Positions 33,570-45,626 of a stretch of 64,000 nucleotides of DNA are shown here, one piece after another. The DNA comes from Turnera subulata (Eukaryota > Streptophyta > Magnoliopsida > Malpighiales > Passifloraceae), in NCBI GenBank assembly GCA_028386065.3, contig JAKUCV010006724.1, forward strand, positions 229,235 to 293,234, given 5' to 3'. A program made the position numbers and the translations under genes. Numbering within the stretch: the first letter of the stretch is position 1; every line of letters begins with the position of its first letter. The notes under the pieces were generated by a model, which saw nothing but the letters and a program-made list of their open reading frames with translations, was not told where the DNA came from and did no database searches.

Positions 33570-34484
33570 ATGGATGCATCTCATATCCTTTTTCTAGTTC
33601 TTTTCACTACATTTCCTTTTATACAAGCAGCTGCCCCTTCAAACTCAAAGCTGTTTAGGGAATATATTGGAGCTGAAGATAAAGGGGTTACATTTTCAGA
33701 TGTACCCATTAACCCCAACGTGGAGTTTCACTTCATTCTCTCCTTTGCCATTGACTACACCACCACCTCCCATCCTTCACCAACCAATGGCAACTTCAAT
33801 GTATTTTGGGACACACATCACCTTACCCCCTCAAGTGTCTCCTCCATCAAAGCACACCATTCAAATGTCAAGGTAGCAATGAGCCTTGGAGGTGACACCG
33901 TTCAAGATCGCCACAATGTATACTTCAATCCAAGATCAATCAACTCTTGGGTTCAAAACGCTATCCAATCCATAACGGAGATAGTGAAAACATACAACTT
34001 GGACGGAATTGACATTGACTACGAACATTTCAGTACCGATCCGGAGACTTTTGCTGAGTGCATAGGACGGCTTCTCTTCTACCTTAAGCAACAAGGCATT
34101 GTATCATTTGCATCAATAGCCCCCTACGAAAGTGATTCTGTGCAACCATATTACTTGGCCCTGTGGAAGAAGTATGGTCATCTCATAGACTATGTTAACT
34201 TTCAGTTTTATGCCTATAAGAAGGGGACAACCGTGCCTCAGTTCATGGAGTACTTCAAGGAACAGAGCTCCAATTATGAAGGAGTCAACGTCCTGGTTAG
34301 CTTCGGTACAGATAACAGCGGGGGATTGAGTCCTGAAAATGGGTTCTTTGAAGCTTGTAACAGGCTTAGAGAGGCGAACAAACTTCATGGTATATTCATA
34401 TGGTCAGCAGACGACTCCAAGAAGGCCGGATTTCGCTATGAGAAGCAGTCTCAAATGTTTTTGGACAAAAACAAAGTTGATTAA
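33570..34484 (+). CDS. GH18 chitinase-like protein (chitinase 2 / RuBisCO-associated type), intronless
   Basis: A 304-residue secreted protein. Residues 1-21 are a signal peptide ([17 protein letters not shown]). The GH18 barrel follows: FILSFAIDY (strand 2), VKVAMSLGG (strand 3, SxGG motif) and [11 protein letters not shown], which holds the complete DxxDxDxE catalytic motif with Glu as acid. Later come YVNFQFYAY and [10 protein letters not shown], the last barrel strand with its Trp. The length is usual for the intronless class also called chitinase 2-like or tulip bulb chitinase. Chitin cleavage in defence is the family role, but several members (legume RuBisCO-associated protein, narbonin) lost the activity. 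Here the catalytic residues are kept. It is convergent with the laccase gene; 480 bases separate the stops. Confidence 0.9.
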   Translation: MDASHILFLVLFTTFPFIQAAAPSNSKLFREYIGAEDKGVTFSDVPINPNVEFHFILSFAIDYTTTSHPSPTNGNFNVFWDTHHLTPSSVSSIKAHHSNVKVAMSLGGDTVQDRHNVYFNPRSINSWVQNAIQSITEIVKTYNLDGIDIDYEHFSTDPETFAECIGRLLFYLKQQGIVSFASIAPYESDSVQPYYLALWKKYGHLIDYVNFQFYAYKKGTTVPQFMEYFKEQSSNYEGVNVLVSFGTDNSGGLSPENGFFEACNRLREANKLHGIFIWSADDSKKAGFRYEKQSQMFLDKNKVD

Positions 34485-34964
34485 TTAGTATTCTCCTTTC
34501 TTTAGTTAATAACTAGAACTCTGAAGAAATCGAGTTTTTCATCCATAAACACACTTTGTTAGTTATAGATTATTTGTGTTTTATATACTTTCATAGTGTA
34601 GCATTGTGGAACTCTGTACTTGGGGTTCAAAATAAAACAGGGCAACTGAGTAAATCCAAAAAAATTCATGTTGCTATCACTTTTTTGGCCAATATTTTCT
34701 TGCCTAGATTCAATTGTTCATGTTGTCATAATAATATTAATAATAGGAGAACTTCAGATGTTACAAAAATTGTTTCACTCTTTTCCATTCCCTCAGCTCA
34801 GTTCGTGTAGACAAACAATTATTCAGAATCAGTTTTGCTCGATGGAAAAATGGGAGTAACCAAAGTATTAACATATAATATGTTGCAAAACTTGGAAAAA
34901 AAAAAAAGAACAGTTTTGGGCAGCTTCTGGTGACAATATATTTATAGAGATGGTAGCTAGTAGC
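34485..34964. other. Convergent intergenic region between chitinase-like and laccase genes
   Basis: It holds the two 3' UTRs. There is an AT-rich AATAAAA-containing stretch near 34630. No gene is seen. Confidence 0.5.
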
Positions 34965-37552
34965 TCAGCACTTGGGAAGGTCTGCTGGTGGAGGAAGCAG
35001 TTTTTGGTTAGGAAGCTTTCCATCCAACACCAGCCATGCCATCGTCATTCCCCAGCTTGTGTGGCTTTCCAGGTGGCAATGCATAAACCATACCCCTGTT
35101 CACATCATCAATATATATACCATCATTAGTTAATTAGTTTACTAAAATTTCATTTGATTTTTATTAAAGCTAAGCAATGTGTAAAAGTTTTATGGTGATA
35201 CCAAAACATGTCATTGTACATTTTGTTTATGATCAAACTAATCCCAAAGAATACAGTGAATTTTGGCAGTGGGAGGTGCAGAGATTCAAAAACTTAACTG
35301 TTTGATTTTGATCATAATGACTCGACTACCATATATCAACGGACCATTATATTATAACTAAGCTAACGGGTGAGGCTCCATAAATAGTTTCCTACTTATG
35401 TACCTCAATAAATTAAATATACCAGACCAACCTGGATTATCAGCTAGGAATCGAATGGCCACCCACCCACCAGAGGGGACGCCCACGGTGTTCCTCAAAA
35501 CTGGATCAACAAGGTTGAACTCACAAGGGTCTTTGTAAGGATCATAGTTCCCAAAACCTTGGCCTAACACGAAGAAATCGAACCCATGCAAGTGGAGAGG
35601 GTGACTCTCTGCACCAAATATGCTAGTGTCCTGCATGACCACCTCCACACTAGTATTAAAAGGAAGCACCACCAGTCTTGTCCCATTGCTCACCATTGTA
35701 TTATTTGGTGGGTTGCTGCCAGTATAGTCAAATGGAAACATTGGGGTGGCAGGGAAATCAGGGGTGTAAACACCATTTGACTGGCCGTAGAAGTGTGACT
35801 GGAGTACAGCTCTGCTTGGCAACACGAACGACACGTTGTTCACCGAGGCCGAAAACATGGTGGTGTTACTAGGCCCTTGGCAAGTCTGGTTCTCCGGGCA
35901 TGGGTTTGTCCCAAGGCCTACTGTGAAGAAGAATCTCTTGTCAACATTTTGGGGTACGTTGGCAGGGAACTGTGTATTTGCTAGACTGCGGAGTTTACTA
36001 GTGAAATTCGCAACAAAGGCGGTGTCATTTAGGCAAGGTAGAGTTGGTTTAAAGAGAGGGAGGCTTTTGATAGAGAAGCTAGAGTGAATGGAACTGGGTG
36101 ACAACTCATATTCTAAAATCCCAGCCACGGTTGAATTGTCAATAGCTGCTCGGCTGGTGCTATATGGCCTTGCAAGCATGAAAAAAGTGGCATTAGGGAA
36201 GTTGGGTTTGGTCTTAAGAAGAAGGTTTGTGGTTTGGCCTGGGGTGATAAGCAGGGTCTTGGTGTCAAAGGGTTTTACATAAACAGCATCAACTTCCACA
36301 ATTGTCAGTGTGTGGTTTGCTATGCTGAAAAAAAGCTCTTCATTGAGGGCAGCATTAATGAGGCGGAGCATATAAGTCTTTCCTGGCTTCACCTTTAGCC
36401 TAAATGTATCTGCAATCCAATCATATATATGGAAGAAAAAGGAAACTTGTTATATATATGTGATTAACAGAGAATCTAGGTTAAGGAACTTTTATACAAG
36501 CATGTTAATTAAGCTATATAGGCTTATATATGTACCATTAGCAGAGAAGGGATACAATGGCCCAGGAAGTCCATTGATAGTGAAGGCATCAGAAACATTT
36601 GGGGCTGCACCTGTCTGTAGTGCCTGACTGATGATTGCCTCGGTGTCTGCATTAAACCACTCTCCTGCAATTTTGAAGCTTTAAGTTATATATAGTTGAT
36701 TAATATGTACAAAAAAATAAAATTATATAGTTGATCAGCAAACTGAGAGACAAAAATTAATGGGAAACATTGCATTTAGGTAGATTCATTACCAAAGATG
36801 ATGGGGATTTCCTTATGAGGTTTGGGAAAAGGGTAAGGAACACCGGGCATGGGAAGAATAATTATAGGACCGTGGAGGGTTGACCTTAGCCAGGAGATAT
36901 GAGCATGCCACCAAAGAGTGCCTCTTTGGCCAACGATAGTGTAGTTGTACACATAGCTCTGCCCAGTTTGTATGGGGCACTGGGTTAAATATGCGGTTCC
37001 ATCCGCCCAACCGGACCGAAGCTGTCGAACTCCATGCCTGTAGAGTACCCACCAACACCATAACTTTGCTGCTTAGATAATCATTCTACGTAAGGAAGGT
37101 TTATTTTAGATCATGAACATTAAGATTTGGCTATATATATGATCTATCAGTACCAATGGATAGTAATGTTGTTTTGGACATGGTTAACCACTCTGATAAG
37201 GAGACGGTCACCCTCTCTTGCCACTATCCGAGGCCCGGGAAACTGTCCATTCACTGTGACCATGCTCTTGGTGTGGTTCAGGCGTGTCACATTTTGCAAG
37301 GTTATCTACAATATGGCATCAGAAACAAGTTGAATTGGACTCATGTTATACTCACTACCAAAACTGCAGCATGGAAATTAATTAGTTCTCAATGGCATAT
37401 ATACATATAGTGATCATATATGAAATGATACGTACGTTAAAATGGTAATGCCTGGTTATGCCAAGTGCAGGCTCAGGGAGCAGACAGAAGGTGATAACCG
37501 TGAAGAGAAGCATTCCCAGAAATGCTGGCAGTGGAAGCATTGGAGCACCCAT
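34965..37552 (-). CDS. Laccase (LAC7-like multicopper oxidase), six exons
   Basis: It oxidises phenolics (monolignols, flavonoids) with reduction of O2 to water in the cell wall. Exons on the minus strand: 37552-37436, 37305-37154, 37037-36793, 36664-36536, 36409-35432 and 35095-34965. They sum to 1752 bases, or 583 residues, in one frame. Residues 1-31 are a signal peptide ending ALG. All four copper signatures are present: [40 protein letters not shown] and [12 protein letters not shown]. The residue ten after the type-1 copper Cys is Met, where many plant laccases have Leu, which would lower the redox potential. Many N-glycosylation sites (NxS/T) are visible in the large exon. The overall sequence is closest to the LAC7/LAC14-15 side of the family, which is my recollection and not a search. 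The intron sites are those usual for plant laccases. Confidence 0.93.
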
Positions 37553-38382
37553 TTTTTCTGTTTCCCTCTTAACACAACAACAAAGGCGAGGTACAGAGAC
37601 CTGTTATGGGTACTCCAAGTGCCTAGCTGCTCCTTTTGGTCTGTATTGATGATGTTCTTGCTGTTGCCTATATGTGTATGAGAATGCAGTTTAGTTTAAT
37701 TGACATGCAATAGTTTATATTGATTAGGAAAAATGCAATATCTTCATGGCCATTACCTATATACTCAGCATCACTGGTTGTTAGCCAGAGTAACTATCAA
37801 AACAAAAAAAGACAAATTTCTTTGACCACCTAAAACTTCATGTTACGATATTAATATGGTATATGTTCCTCTGTTTTTTTTTTTTTTCAATTCTATATTG
37901 TATATGTTCCTTACTGTTCTTCAATCGAATTGACGGGACATCTATAAATTCCATGCTATTCCTTCCAATTCTTTATATGCAAAATTTACGTCTCACCAGA
38001 AAAAAAAAAAAAAAAACTTAATTATGTTCCTCAAACGGTGCAAAAGAGTCTTAGGAAACCAATAAAATTTCGATGAGCAGGAATACTAAGAGAGTATAAA
38101 CATCAAGGTTGAAGATAATGAATGAAATGCTTGCAGCATCCGTACCATAACGGAAACTCTAATGCTTTCTTTTTTTTTCCCCATCCGGTTAACTCAAGAC
38201 CTCGCGAACAAGTCGCTTACCACTTGAACCAACCCACATTGATTAAACTCTAATGCTTTGTGATGAAGCATATACCAGGGTTTTCTATGGTTAATCATTT
38301 TATGGTTAGATGTGTGTGGGTATAGTTTTTTCCGTTTTGTTAACAGGACATAGATGAATAGTCGGGGAACCTCATTTGACGC
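37553..38382. other. Laccase 5' flank with a tRNA-like SINE head fragment
   Basis: Promoter side of the laccase gene. At 38178-38242 the minus strand reads TTGGTTCAAGTGGTAAGCG (A-box-like) and then GGTCTTGAGTTAACC (weak B box), followed by an A run. This looks like a decayed tRNA-derived SINE head. No coding sequence is seen. Confidence 0.4.
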
Positions 38383-38415
38383 AATTTTTTTCTCAAGCAA
38401 AGACATATTATAGAT

Positions 38416-38532
38416 TTCTTTTTTTTTTTTGAGAATCGAAGAATTTTAATTGCATGAAATCAGGTCGTGCTGAAAAGCATGGAGTACAAATGTGGGAATA
38501 GCATTATCCCAAAAATGAGATCCCTCACTGAG
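38416..38532 (-). mobile_element. Very short LINE 3' tail with a 33-bp target duplication
   Basis: The 33 bases at 38383-38415 recur at 38533-38565 and enclose 117 bases. On the minus strand these end GCAATTAAAATTCTTCGATT followed by an A run, a typical plant LINE 3' end. The duplication is unusually long but in the LINE range. It has no coding capacity. Confidence 0.65.
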
Positions 38533-38565
38533 AATTTTTTTCTCAAGCAAAGACATATTATAGAT

Positions 38566-40816
38566 ACCAACTAGGCCAACATTCTATTATTTTCTAAAAA
38601 AAGAAACGATAACAAGTTAAGGCCCAGATCCCTTGAGTGATTGTACGTACTTAAATTCATATTAATTGCAATTAGTGTTACTTCTTTATCTTACTTCAGG
38701 AAGCATTTTATTATAATAACAAGCTAATATTCGTTAATGTGTCACATTAGAGTGGAACATAACTAGCTACCTACTCCTTTTCTGCCATTTTCTAAAGCCC
38801 TGCGATAGATCTTAATGCAAGAAGTTGCCAAAATTTTCCTATGACAAAGATAACTCTCTGTTATAATTAGGAGATACATATTGATCACTCTTTATTTGGT
38901 ACTTTTACAAATCAAACAAGCCCGTCAAAGAAGACGACTCCCTGCCTGCAGTATTGATTTTTGCCGATATTGGCATAATTAAAATTTCTACTTTAATTAC
39001 GAATTGACATGTTATAGAGTTGTTCGTCACCTGGCAGATGTCCGAGGATGAATGATTTGATTATCGCATCTGAAAGCGGTTGAATGTGCATGTATTTTCT
39101 TTAAGAAAAAAGATTCTATGTCCTCATTTTGGGATTGTAAGTTTGTTCACAATTTCTTAATTTTTCAATTTTACTCTTTATCAATCAAGAGAAATATGAT
39201 AATTATATTCTAAAAAAAGATGATTTATGGCATATTATAGAGTCCCTTATCATATACTACCCAAAGGAGTATAAGTTTAAATGGCCAGCATCAATAAGCA
39301 AGCTATATTGCAGCACCCACAGATATAGACTTCACCAGCTTCAAATAAAGAAAGGGAAACGGAGGATAATTGCTTCAAAAGTCGCTTTAACAATGCTAAC
39401 CGCGCCAACCCAGTCATATTCTTCCCTCCACAGAAGCATTATTTTACTTGCTTGCCTGGTGCAAGGAGAAAATTATAGGCGCTCGGTCCCTACTGTAGAT
39501 ACATAGGTAGAGAGCATCTATATCCAACTTTCCTTTCAGTGTTAGTTCTGTTTACTAGGCTGGAGTTTGGAGTTTGTTCTTCGATGTCTGGTCCAATCGA
39601 AAGAGCCAATTAACTCAAAATTGGACATTGCGAGGCGCTCCTATAAAGCAGTATTTTTCATATATAAAATAGCATTTGGATTCAAAACTTTACCCGAAAA
39701 ATACTGAGCTTGTAACCACTCTAGCCAACAGCCATTGATAATAAGTAATCAAGATTTAACTTAACTGAGTGAGGCACCATGAAGACAACGAAGTGGAATT
39801 CTCTTGAGTTCTACCAATACTTTTGGATATTATGGTCCAATCTAGTACTATCTTGTTTAGTACTTGTTGGAAAACATGATGGTATTTAATCAGCGAGTCA
39901 TGTTAGCATTTTCTGCAAACAGAAAACCTCATAGCAAACATGAGCAAAAACATGTCTTATAAGTCTAAGCTTAGTTAGAAAGCCAAATTCCCCGAAAAAT
40001 TCAGAAGATGAACTGGCTTCCCTATGTACAAAAAGTGCATACGCCGCAGGGTCTACTGGAGGGAAACTAAAAGTATTCCTTTTTAGTATACTGCAACTCT
40101 TAAACAGCGCCCCAAGTGTCATGTTTAAGTATGAAGTTCGTTCTCACAGAAAGATTTGCAATGAGAAATTGGTACTACTAAATGTAAACTGCATAATTTG
40201 AAACCAAGCATAACTTTATACCAGACCTGGCTGCGATAAATCTAGTAACGTAAAAACAATTACATTCTAATCCTGGCAACTGATGCTAGATGACTAAAAT
40301 CAGCATTTCAATGCTAACAACAGCAGTCCCTTTCAGCTGAATCTATATGGTTTTCCACGATAGTTAGTCTAATGTAAAAAGATGATGATACAACCATTCT
40401 GCCATTGACACCACAAAAAATGCATCATCATGCGGAATATTATAAACGGGATGAGCATCACATTGTGTGAGAAGAGTGTCTCGTACCTCAATTCTCATCA
40501 CCTGCAGCAAAAGAATTGACAATAAAGCCATGAAGACAAACCCTCAACGATGCAAATATAGGAAAGTCAGATTGTGACTATGCAAAAATGAAATCCACTT
40601 TGTGGGTTTTAGCTCCAGGAATAAAACAAAGACATCTCCCTACAGTGCTCAAGTTCCATGCAAGTCAGAAACAAGCAAAGGTTCAGTCCAGATTTCATTA
40701 CAGAAGAGGATACTTCTAACTATGACTAAACTTCAACAATAAAAAGATATAATAATAAGTAATCATCAAAACAAGTTCCATAGATTACCAGTAATCAAAA
40801 CACCTCTTTGATAAGA
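38566..40816. other. Intergenic and U1-C 3' flank
   Basis: 2.2 kb without a recognisable gene. The rightmost few hundred bases probably hold the 3' UTR of U1-C, perhaps with an intron: an AG/GT-like border lies near 40500. The open frame at 39898-40122 on the minus strand has no familiar features. Confidence 0.45.
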
Positions 40817-42225
40817 CTAATGATTAGTTTCAGGGGCTGGAGCATTGACATTGAAACTATCAAAGCTTCCACTAGTAGGTGCTGGTGGATTTGCTTGATA
40901 AGCAGGGGGTGGAATCATAGGGGCACCACCAGGCGGACCAGATGGCGCTGTGCTTCCAGGAACAGATGTTGGAGCCATCATTGTTGGAGGCCTTGGAGCA
41001 CCGTTTAACTGACCAGGCAAGGAAGGAGCACCAGGCGGTGCCATCATTGGTGGCATCATTGGACCGGGTGGATATCCTATCAAAACGAGGACTCAATTAT
41101 TCAGACATCCTTGCTGTCAAAGGAAATATCCCAAAACATATGGAACTTGGGAGCTTGCCATGTAACGACCAGCAGAAAGGAATGACTGTATATGCAAAAT
41201 AGTACATGGACACATCTGATTGAGAAGCAAGTAAATGATGAATTACACAGTTCTAAATGGCTAATAAGACAAGCTAATGACTCTCAGGAAAAGAAACTCT
41301 TCTTAGGGATGCCAAAAGGGGAAATTCAGAGTTGCCACCAACAAACAAGAAGAGAGGCATAGGAAAGACTTGCAAACTTGACCACTAAGAAGTCATCACA
41401 GAGGGCAACTTTGCATGAAAGAAAAATGAACAAGAATGAAGTTTACCTGGACCGCCAACAGGTCTCGGCAAAATAGGAGGCCTAATCCCAGGCATTAACG
41501 GTGCACTGCCCGGCAACTGTGCATTTGGCATCATAGGTGTTGGGAGAATGGGAAGACGGGGCCTTGCCATTATATGTTGATTGTATGCAGCTCCAACCTG
41601 CTGGTATGCTGCAGTTTGACCAAGATGTTCCTTAATTCTCTGGTCAATTAGACTTTGTGTTTGCTGCTCTTCAAACTGCTGATAGTATTGTCTGACATTT
41701 GCCTGGCGTCATGCATCGACTCAGTATGCTAAAATCGATAAACTATGAAACAAGCGCACAGTAAGAAAATCAAGAGATACACACCTTGTGTTTGTAACCC
41801 GCATTGTGCTGCTTTCTAACAGATGGCTGAAATATACAAAAAAGAAGCCCATCAGTTCATATGGATATGGAGATGCAGTTGTTCATCGCATTACATCTCT
41901 GAACTTATCAGCATTGCTTTTGTTTACATTCCACGAGTAAAGAATACAGAACACATAAAACAATACGGAAGCAGATCAAATAAAAAAACCACTACACATA
42001 TCGCAGGCTTGTACCAAGCAAAACAGATGAAACCAAATAGAAATTTAATCAGGTCCAGAGAAGGAAGGTAACTCACCGAATCGTGGGTCAGATAAGTGTC
42101 GCAGTAGTCACAGTAATACCTGCGAATCAAAAATTCCAAAAATCAATGTCAAAAGGGGGGAAAAAAAAAAGCAACAGAGAATGATAAATTGGAAGGTATA
42201 GGGTAGAGAGAGCAGACCGAGGCAT
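40817..42225 (-). CDS. U1C: U1 small nuclear ribonucleoprotein C, five exons
   Basis: U1-C stabilises pairing of U1 snRNA with the 5' splice site. Exons on the minus strand: 42225-42218 (only 8 bases, ATGCCTCG), 42119-42077, 41826-41785, 41702-41447 and 41076-40817. They sum to 609 bases, or 202 residues. The N-terminus [20 protein letters not shown], continuing to QHNAGYKHK, is the matrin-type C2H2 zinc finger of U1-C (Cys 6 and 9, His in QHNAGYKH). Then comes the conserved helix VRQYYQQFEEQQTQ. The C-terminal half is the Pro/Met/Gly-rich tail (MMPPMMAPPGAP). The usual length for plants is about 200 residues. The micro-exon with the start codon is easily missed by gene finders; it is supported by frame and by the invariant MPRYYCDYC. 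Confidence 0.93.
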
Positions 42226-42662
42226 GATTGCGATGGGAGCGAATCACGGTCAGCGAAACCCTAGAGAGTAAGGATAAGATAAAGACAAAAACCCTAGCAA
42301 AAAGCCAGAGTGAGCGAGAATTGTCGTTTCCTTGTCTGGCCCGTGGAGACTAGGCGGTGTCCTACAAATTATAACGGGGCCGATTAATACCTGGGAGAGC
42401 AGCGGCTGGTCAGACGACGGAGAGTGGTGGCGCCAGCCGAGACAAAGCGGCAAAAGAAAGAGCTTTGAAGGAACAATCGAGAGAAAATTTGGTGGATTTA
42501 GCTTAAGTTTGGCTGCAAGAGGAAAGAAGCAAAACGGTGAACAAACAATTTAATTACGGCATCGTTTTTGTGCAAAAATTTAAAAGTAATACTTAGCGGT
42601 CGTACCGTAAAATTTCGAACCGAAAAACTGGATTGGTATTTGGTAATGCCCTCTCCGACTAC
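42226..42662. other. U1-C promoter region and flank of the hAT element
   Basis: Near 42220-42330 lies the U1-C 5' UTR. From about 42590 the sequence (CGAACCGAAAAACTGG) resembles the end of an older hAT-like repeat. Its counterpart (CCGAAACCGACAATAACCGG) follows the hAT element at 45660, which suggests the hAT jumped into another repeat. Confidence 0.4.
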
Positions 42663-43518
42663 TAAGGGTGTAAGCGAGTCAAGCTACTCGCGAACTATTC
42701 GGAATCGACTCGGCGGCTACTCGAACTCGACTCGTGCTTATCGAGCTCGAGCCGAGCTCGAGTCGAGCTTGAAAGGCTATCGAGCCGAGTTCGAGCTTAC
42801 CAGTACTCGACTCGTGAAGCTCGCGAGCCTTATCGAACTTTTCCATAATATAATATTATAATGATATGGGCCCTATGTTTGGGTAAGAAGTTGGGCCATG
42901 CGTCCTTGTTAAGCCCAAAAAAATAAATGCCCAATTAAATTAATGAAAGTTAAAATTAAAAAATAAAATAAAATATAACAGTAATGCTTAAACACGATGC
43001 CTAACTAAACTAATTGTCTATTATCTAAAGTCTACTAAATACCTAGACAAAAAAAGCCCCAATCTCCTCCAACTTCCAAGCTCTAGTTCTTTTCCCTTTC
43101 CACGACAAAACCCAGTCACCCAGACATCCATCCACCGCCGGCCACCACCTCGACAGTGGCTCGCCACAGCCCACCGCCACCGGATCTCTTTCTCCAATTC
43201 TCCCTCCTCCCTAAATCTCCCCCGCCAAGTCCTCTCTCTATCTATCGCTCTCTCTTTCTCTCCAGTCTAACTTCCTCGGATTCGTGGGTGGCCTCTTGAA
43301 GCAAATTCTGTGGCCGTGGCTTTGGCTCATTTAGAAACCCATTATCCACAGGTACTCGCTCTTCTCATGTTTGCTTCTCTGTTTTTGTTTTATTATATAT
43401 GTATTTTTTTTGTAGTTGGTTATACAAAATTTTCTGTTGCGAGGTCAAACTCAGAGTCCTTTCTCGTGTTTGATTTGAACTTTGTCTTGCACGCAACATA
43501 GCCGGAGACTCTCGTCTC

Positions 43519-43833
43519 ATGCCCTTTAAAGCCTTTGCCGTCGCATCCCTTTTTGTCGGTTCCGCCGCCTCGGCCTCCGTAGCTGGACTTCAAGCCTCCG
43601 GCATCCACAAGGTCTTTTAAAAAACTTTGATTCTCTCACTCTCTCTTTACTTTTTATGTTTACTTCAGTGAAAGTTGACTATTAATCAGATAACATATGT
43701 ACACGTGAGTTGCGGGGTTTGTTTATGCTTCACTGTCTGAATTCACGAGCTTTTGCAGGTAGAGGACCTAATGGAGGTGGGTGCAAATATAAGGACCGGG
43801 CTTGGTATTCCTCCAAGGATTCAAAAGGAGTAA
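43519..43833 (+). CDS. 55-residue protein of unknown function, two exons, inside the hAT element
   Basis: Exon 1 is 43519-43611 (31 codons, donor AAG/GTCTTT) and exon 2 is 43759-43833 (24 codons plus TAA, acceptor TTTTGCAG). The N-terminal half, AFAVASLFVGSAASASVAG, is a run of small and hydrophobic residues and could be one membrane segment or a mitochondrial signal. The second half is polar: GIHKVEDLMEVGANIRTGLG, then IPPR. A CT-rich leader (43080-43350) with a donor-like AG/GTACTC at about 43350 precedes it. I do not recognise the family with certainty; the composition looks like a conserved small plant protein and not a chance frame. It is either a host gene captured by the hAT element or a gene caught between two hAT ends. 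Expression is unknown. Confidence 0.5.
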
Positions 43834-44031
43834 GTGCTCTCCTCCTTACTATTGTTTTCTGTTTATAGTACTATGGCCCTTTCCATTAGATTTATTCTGT
43901 ATCTTATCTATGTTTGTTTGTAAGCTTATTGTTCTTTACGATTCTTGCCATTAGGAAAACGGATGATCTATGACAAGAGAGAGCCAATCTAGAATTCTTC
44001 ATCATACTTTGGTTAGTGAACTGTTCAATGA

Positions 44032-44101
44032 AAGCCCATGAAGAGTTGTCAACCATGTTGGAGATGTAGGCAAGCCCATGAAGAGTTGTCAACCATGATG
44101 G
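44032..44101 (+). repeat. Direct repeat, about 31 bp, two copies
   Basis: AAGCCCATGAAGAGTTGTCA and the ACCATG after it occur at 44032 and again at 44071, inside the hAT element and downstream of the small gene. The spacing is 39 bases. Confidence 0.75.
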
Positions 44102-45626
44102 TGTTTAGTCTACTTAGTTCTTGTTTTAGATTTTGGATTGACGTTATTTACTCTGCTTTTGTGCCTTCAAGTTCGCAACCTTCGCCAATGATTGCAGGTC
44201 AATTCCTTTTGCCTTTCTAATTGCCCCAAACTCTTAATAGCAAATAGTTTTTTTTCCTTTTTTTGTATTTACCCACTAAATTTTCTAAGCGTCTTTGCTC
44301 TTGTATTCCCACCCCCTGTTATGTTTGCCCTTTGCCTTTGCTAATCTAATGTTTGATTCTGTATGTTGTTATATATGGTAGTAAAAGAGGTCACTTCAGC
44401 TGTTTACTGGTTTTGGCTCTGCAACTAAGCTTGATCTTGCATCTTAGTCATTGAATTTGATTCGCACGTCTTTGACAGATTTGTTTAAAATTCCCACGTT
44501 CCTATTGTTTCTATCCCCTTACATCACATGAGATCTGCCTAAGTTGATGTGGAAGGGGAATATTTTCTACTAGCATATAAACGAATCCAAACCTAGTAAT
44601 TAGTTAAATTCAGCAGCCTGAGAGAGTTTGACTATTACAGAAATTGCTTATGATATTATTTAGCAGTAGCACCAAGGTGGCAACCAATTTTGTGTCCATG
44701 ATAATGTTTAATCATAGAGATGACTTAAGTCTTCTAAGAAGCTTGTCTGTTATAGGATGCAATTATGCAAGTTTATGAGTTAGACAACTAATAGCAAAAG
44801 TTCACTGTCCGGCCTCCCCAACTCTGTATGTTTTAACAGTGTCGTTTTCTTCACTATTTGAAATGAACCTGTATCCTGTATTGCTCTATACCATGAGCCT
44901 GTTCAATTTGTTTTCCTTGTTAATATTTCACTGGGTCCTTTGATTTTCTTTCAATCATTCAAGGATAATCTGGGAATGGTAATTCCCTCGTTGCTTTTCC
45001 AGATTTGGAACTTTACAAGTTACCCTTGTTAGTTTTTTATAGGTTTGGATCTTGATATTCTCTAAACTGATGGGTTCTTGTGAAAACTAGGTGGGCACTT
45101 TGACCGAATGCTTTGGAGGAGGGAGCAGGTGCTGCATGATTATGAAGATACAATGCACACATCACTCTCTTGTGGCTAGTTAACCGTTTTGGAGATCGTC
45201 CTGTGCTATTGTTTTTGTGTGATTTTTTTTTTGTTTTAAGGAAAAAAATTAGAGGTTTTGGGCAGCATAGATGGTGTTGGAGCTTGTTGCCATGGTTTAT
45301 TCATGGAGTGTTTTGTTGAAATTTTTTGCTCATCTTTCATTAAGTGTTGGAGTGTTTAAAATTTTGGATTTGTCTATTTTAACAATAATCGAGCTTAAAC
45401 GAGCTTAAACGAGCTTGCGTTAACGAGCTCTAACGAGCTGAGATCTAGCTACCGAAGCAAACCACTACTTAACGAGCCTTAACGAGCTTTAACGAGCCGA
45501 GCTCGAGTAATGGCAAATTCTAACGAGCTCGAGCTCGAGTTCAAATATACAAGCTCGATCGAGCTCGAGCTCGAGCTCGAGCTTGGGATTCCTTAACTTG
45601 CTCGACTCGGCTCGTTTACACCCCTA

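Larger units (their letters stand above)
42663..45626. mobile_element. Non-autonomous hAT-type element, 3 kb, enclosing gene sequence
   Basis: The ends TAAGGGTGTAA and TTACACCCCTA are inverted repeats of each other (10 of 11). Flanking 8-mers are ccgactac and ccgattac, an 8-bp target duplication with one change, as made by hAT transposases. Both subterminal regions (about 42676-42840 and 45388-45610) are crowded with GAGCTCGA and ACGAGCTT motifs in both orientations, which are candidate transposase-binding repeats. No transposase frame exists. The interior is unlike a transposon: it has a CT-rich leader, two exons of a small protein with good splice borders, and further noncoding sequence. 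Confidence 0.75.

Noticed and set aside
39898..40122. 74-codon minus-strand frame as a gene
   Set aside because: No recognisable motif, no splice context and no promoter signals; it probably lies in the flank of U1-C.
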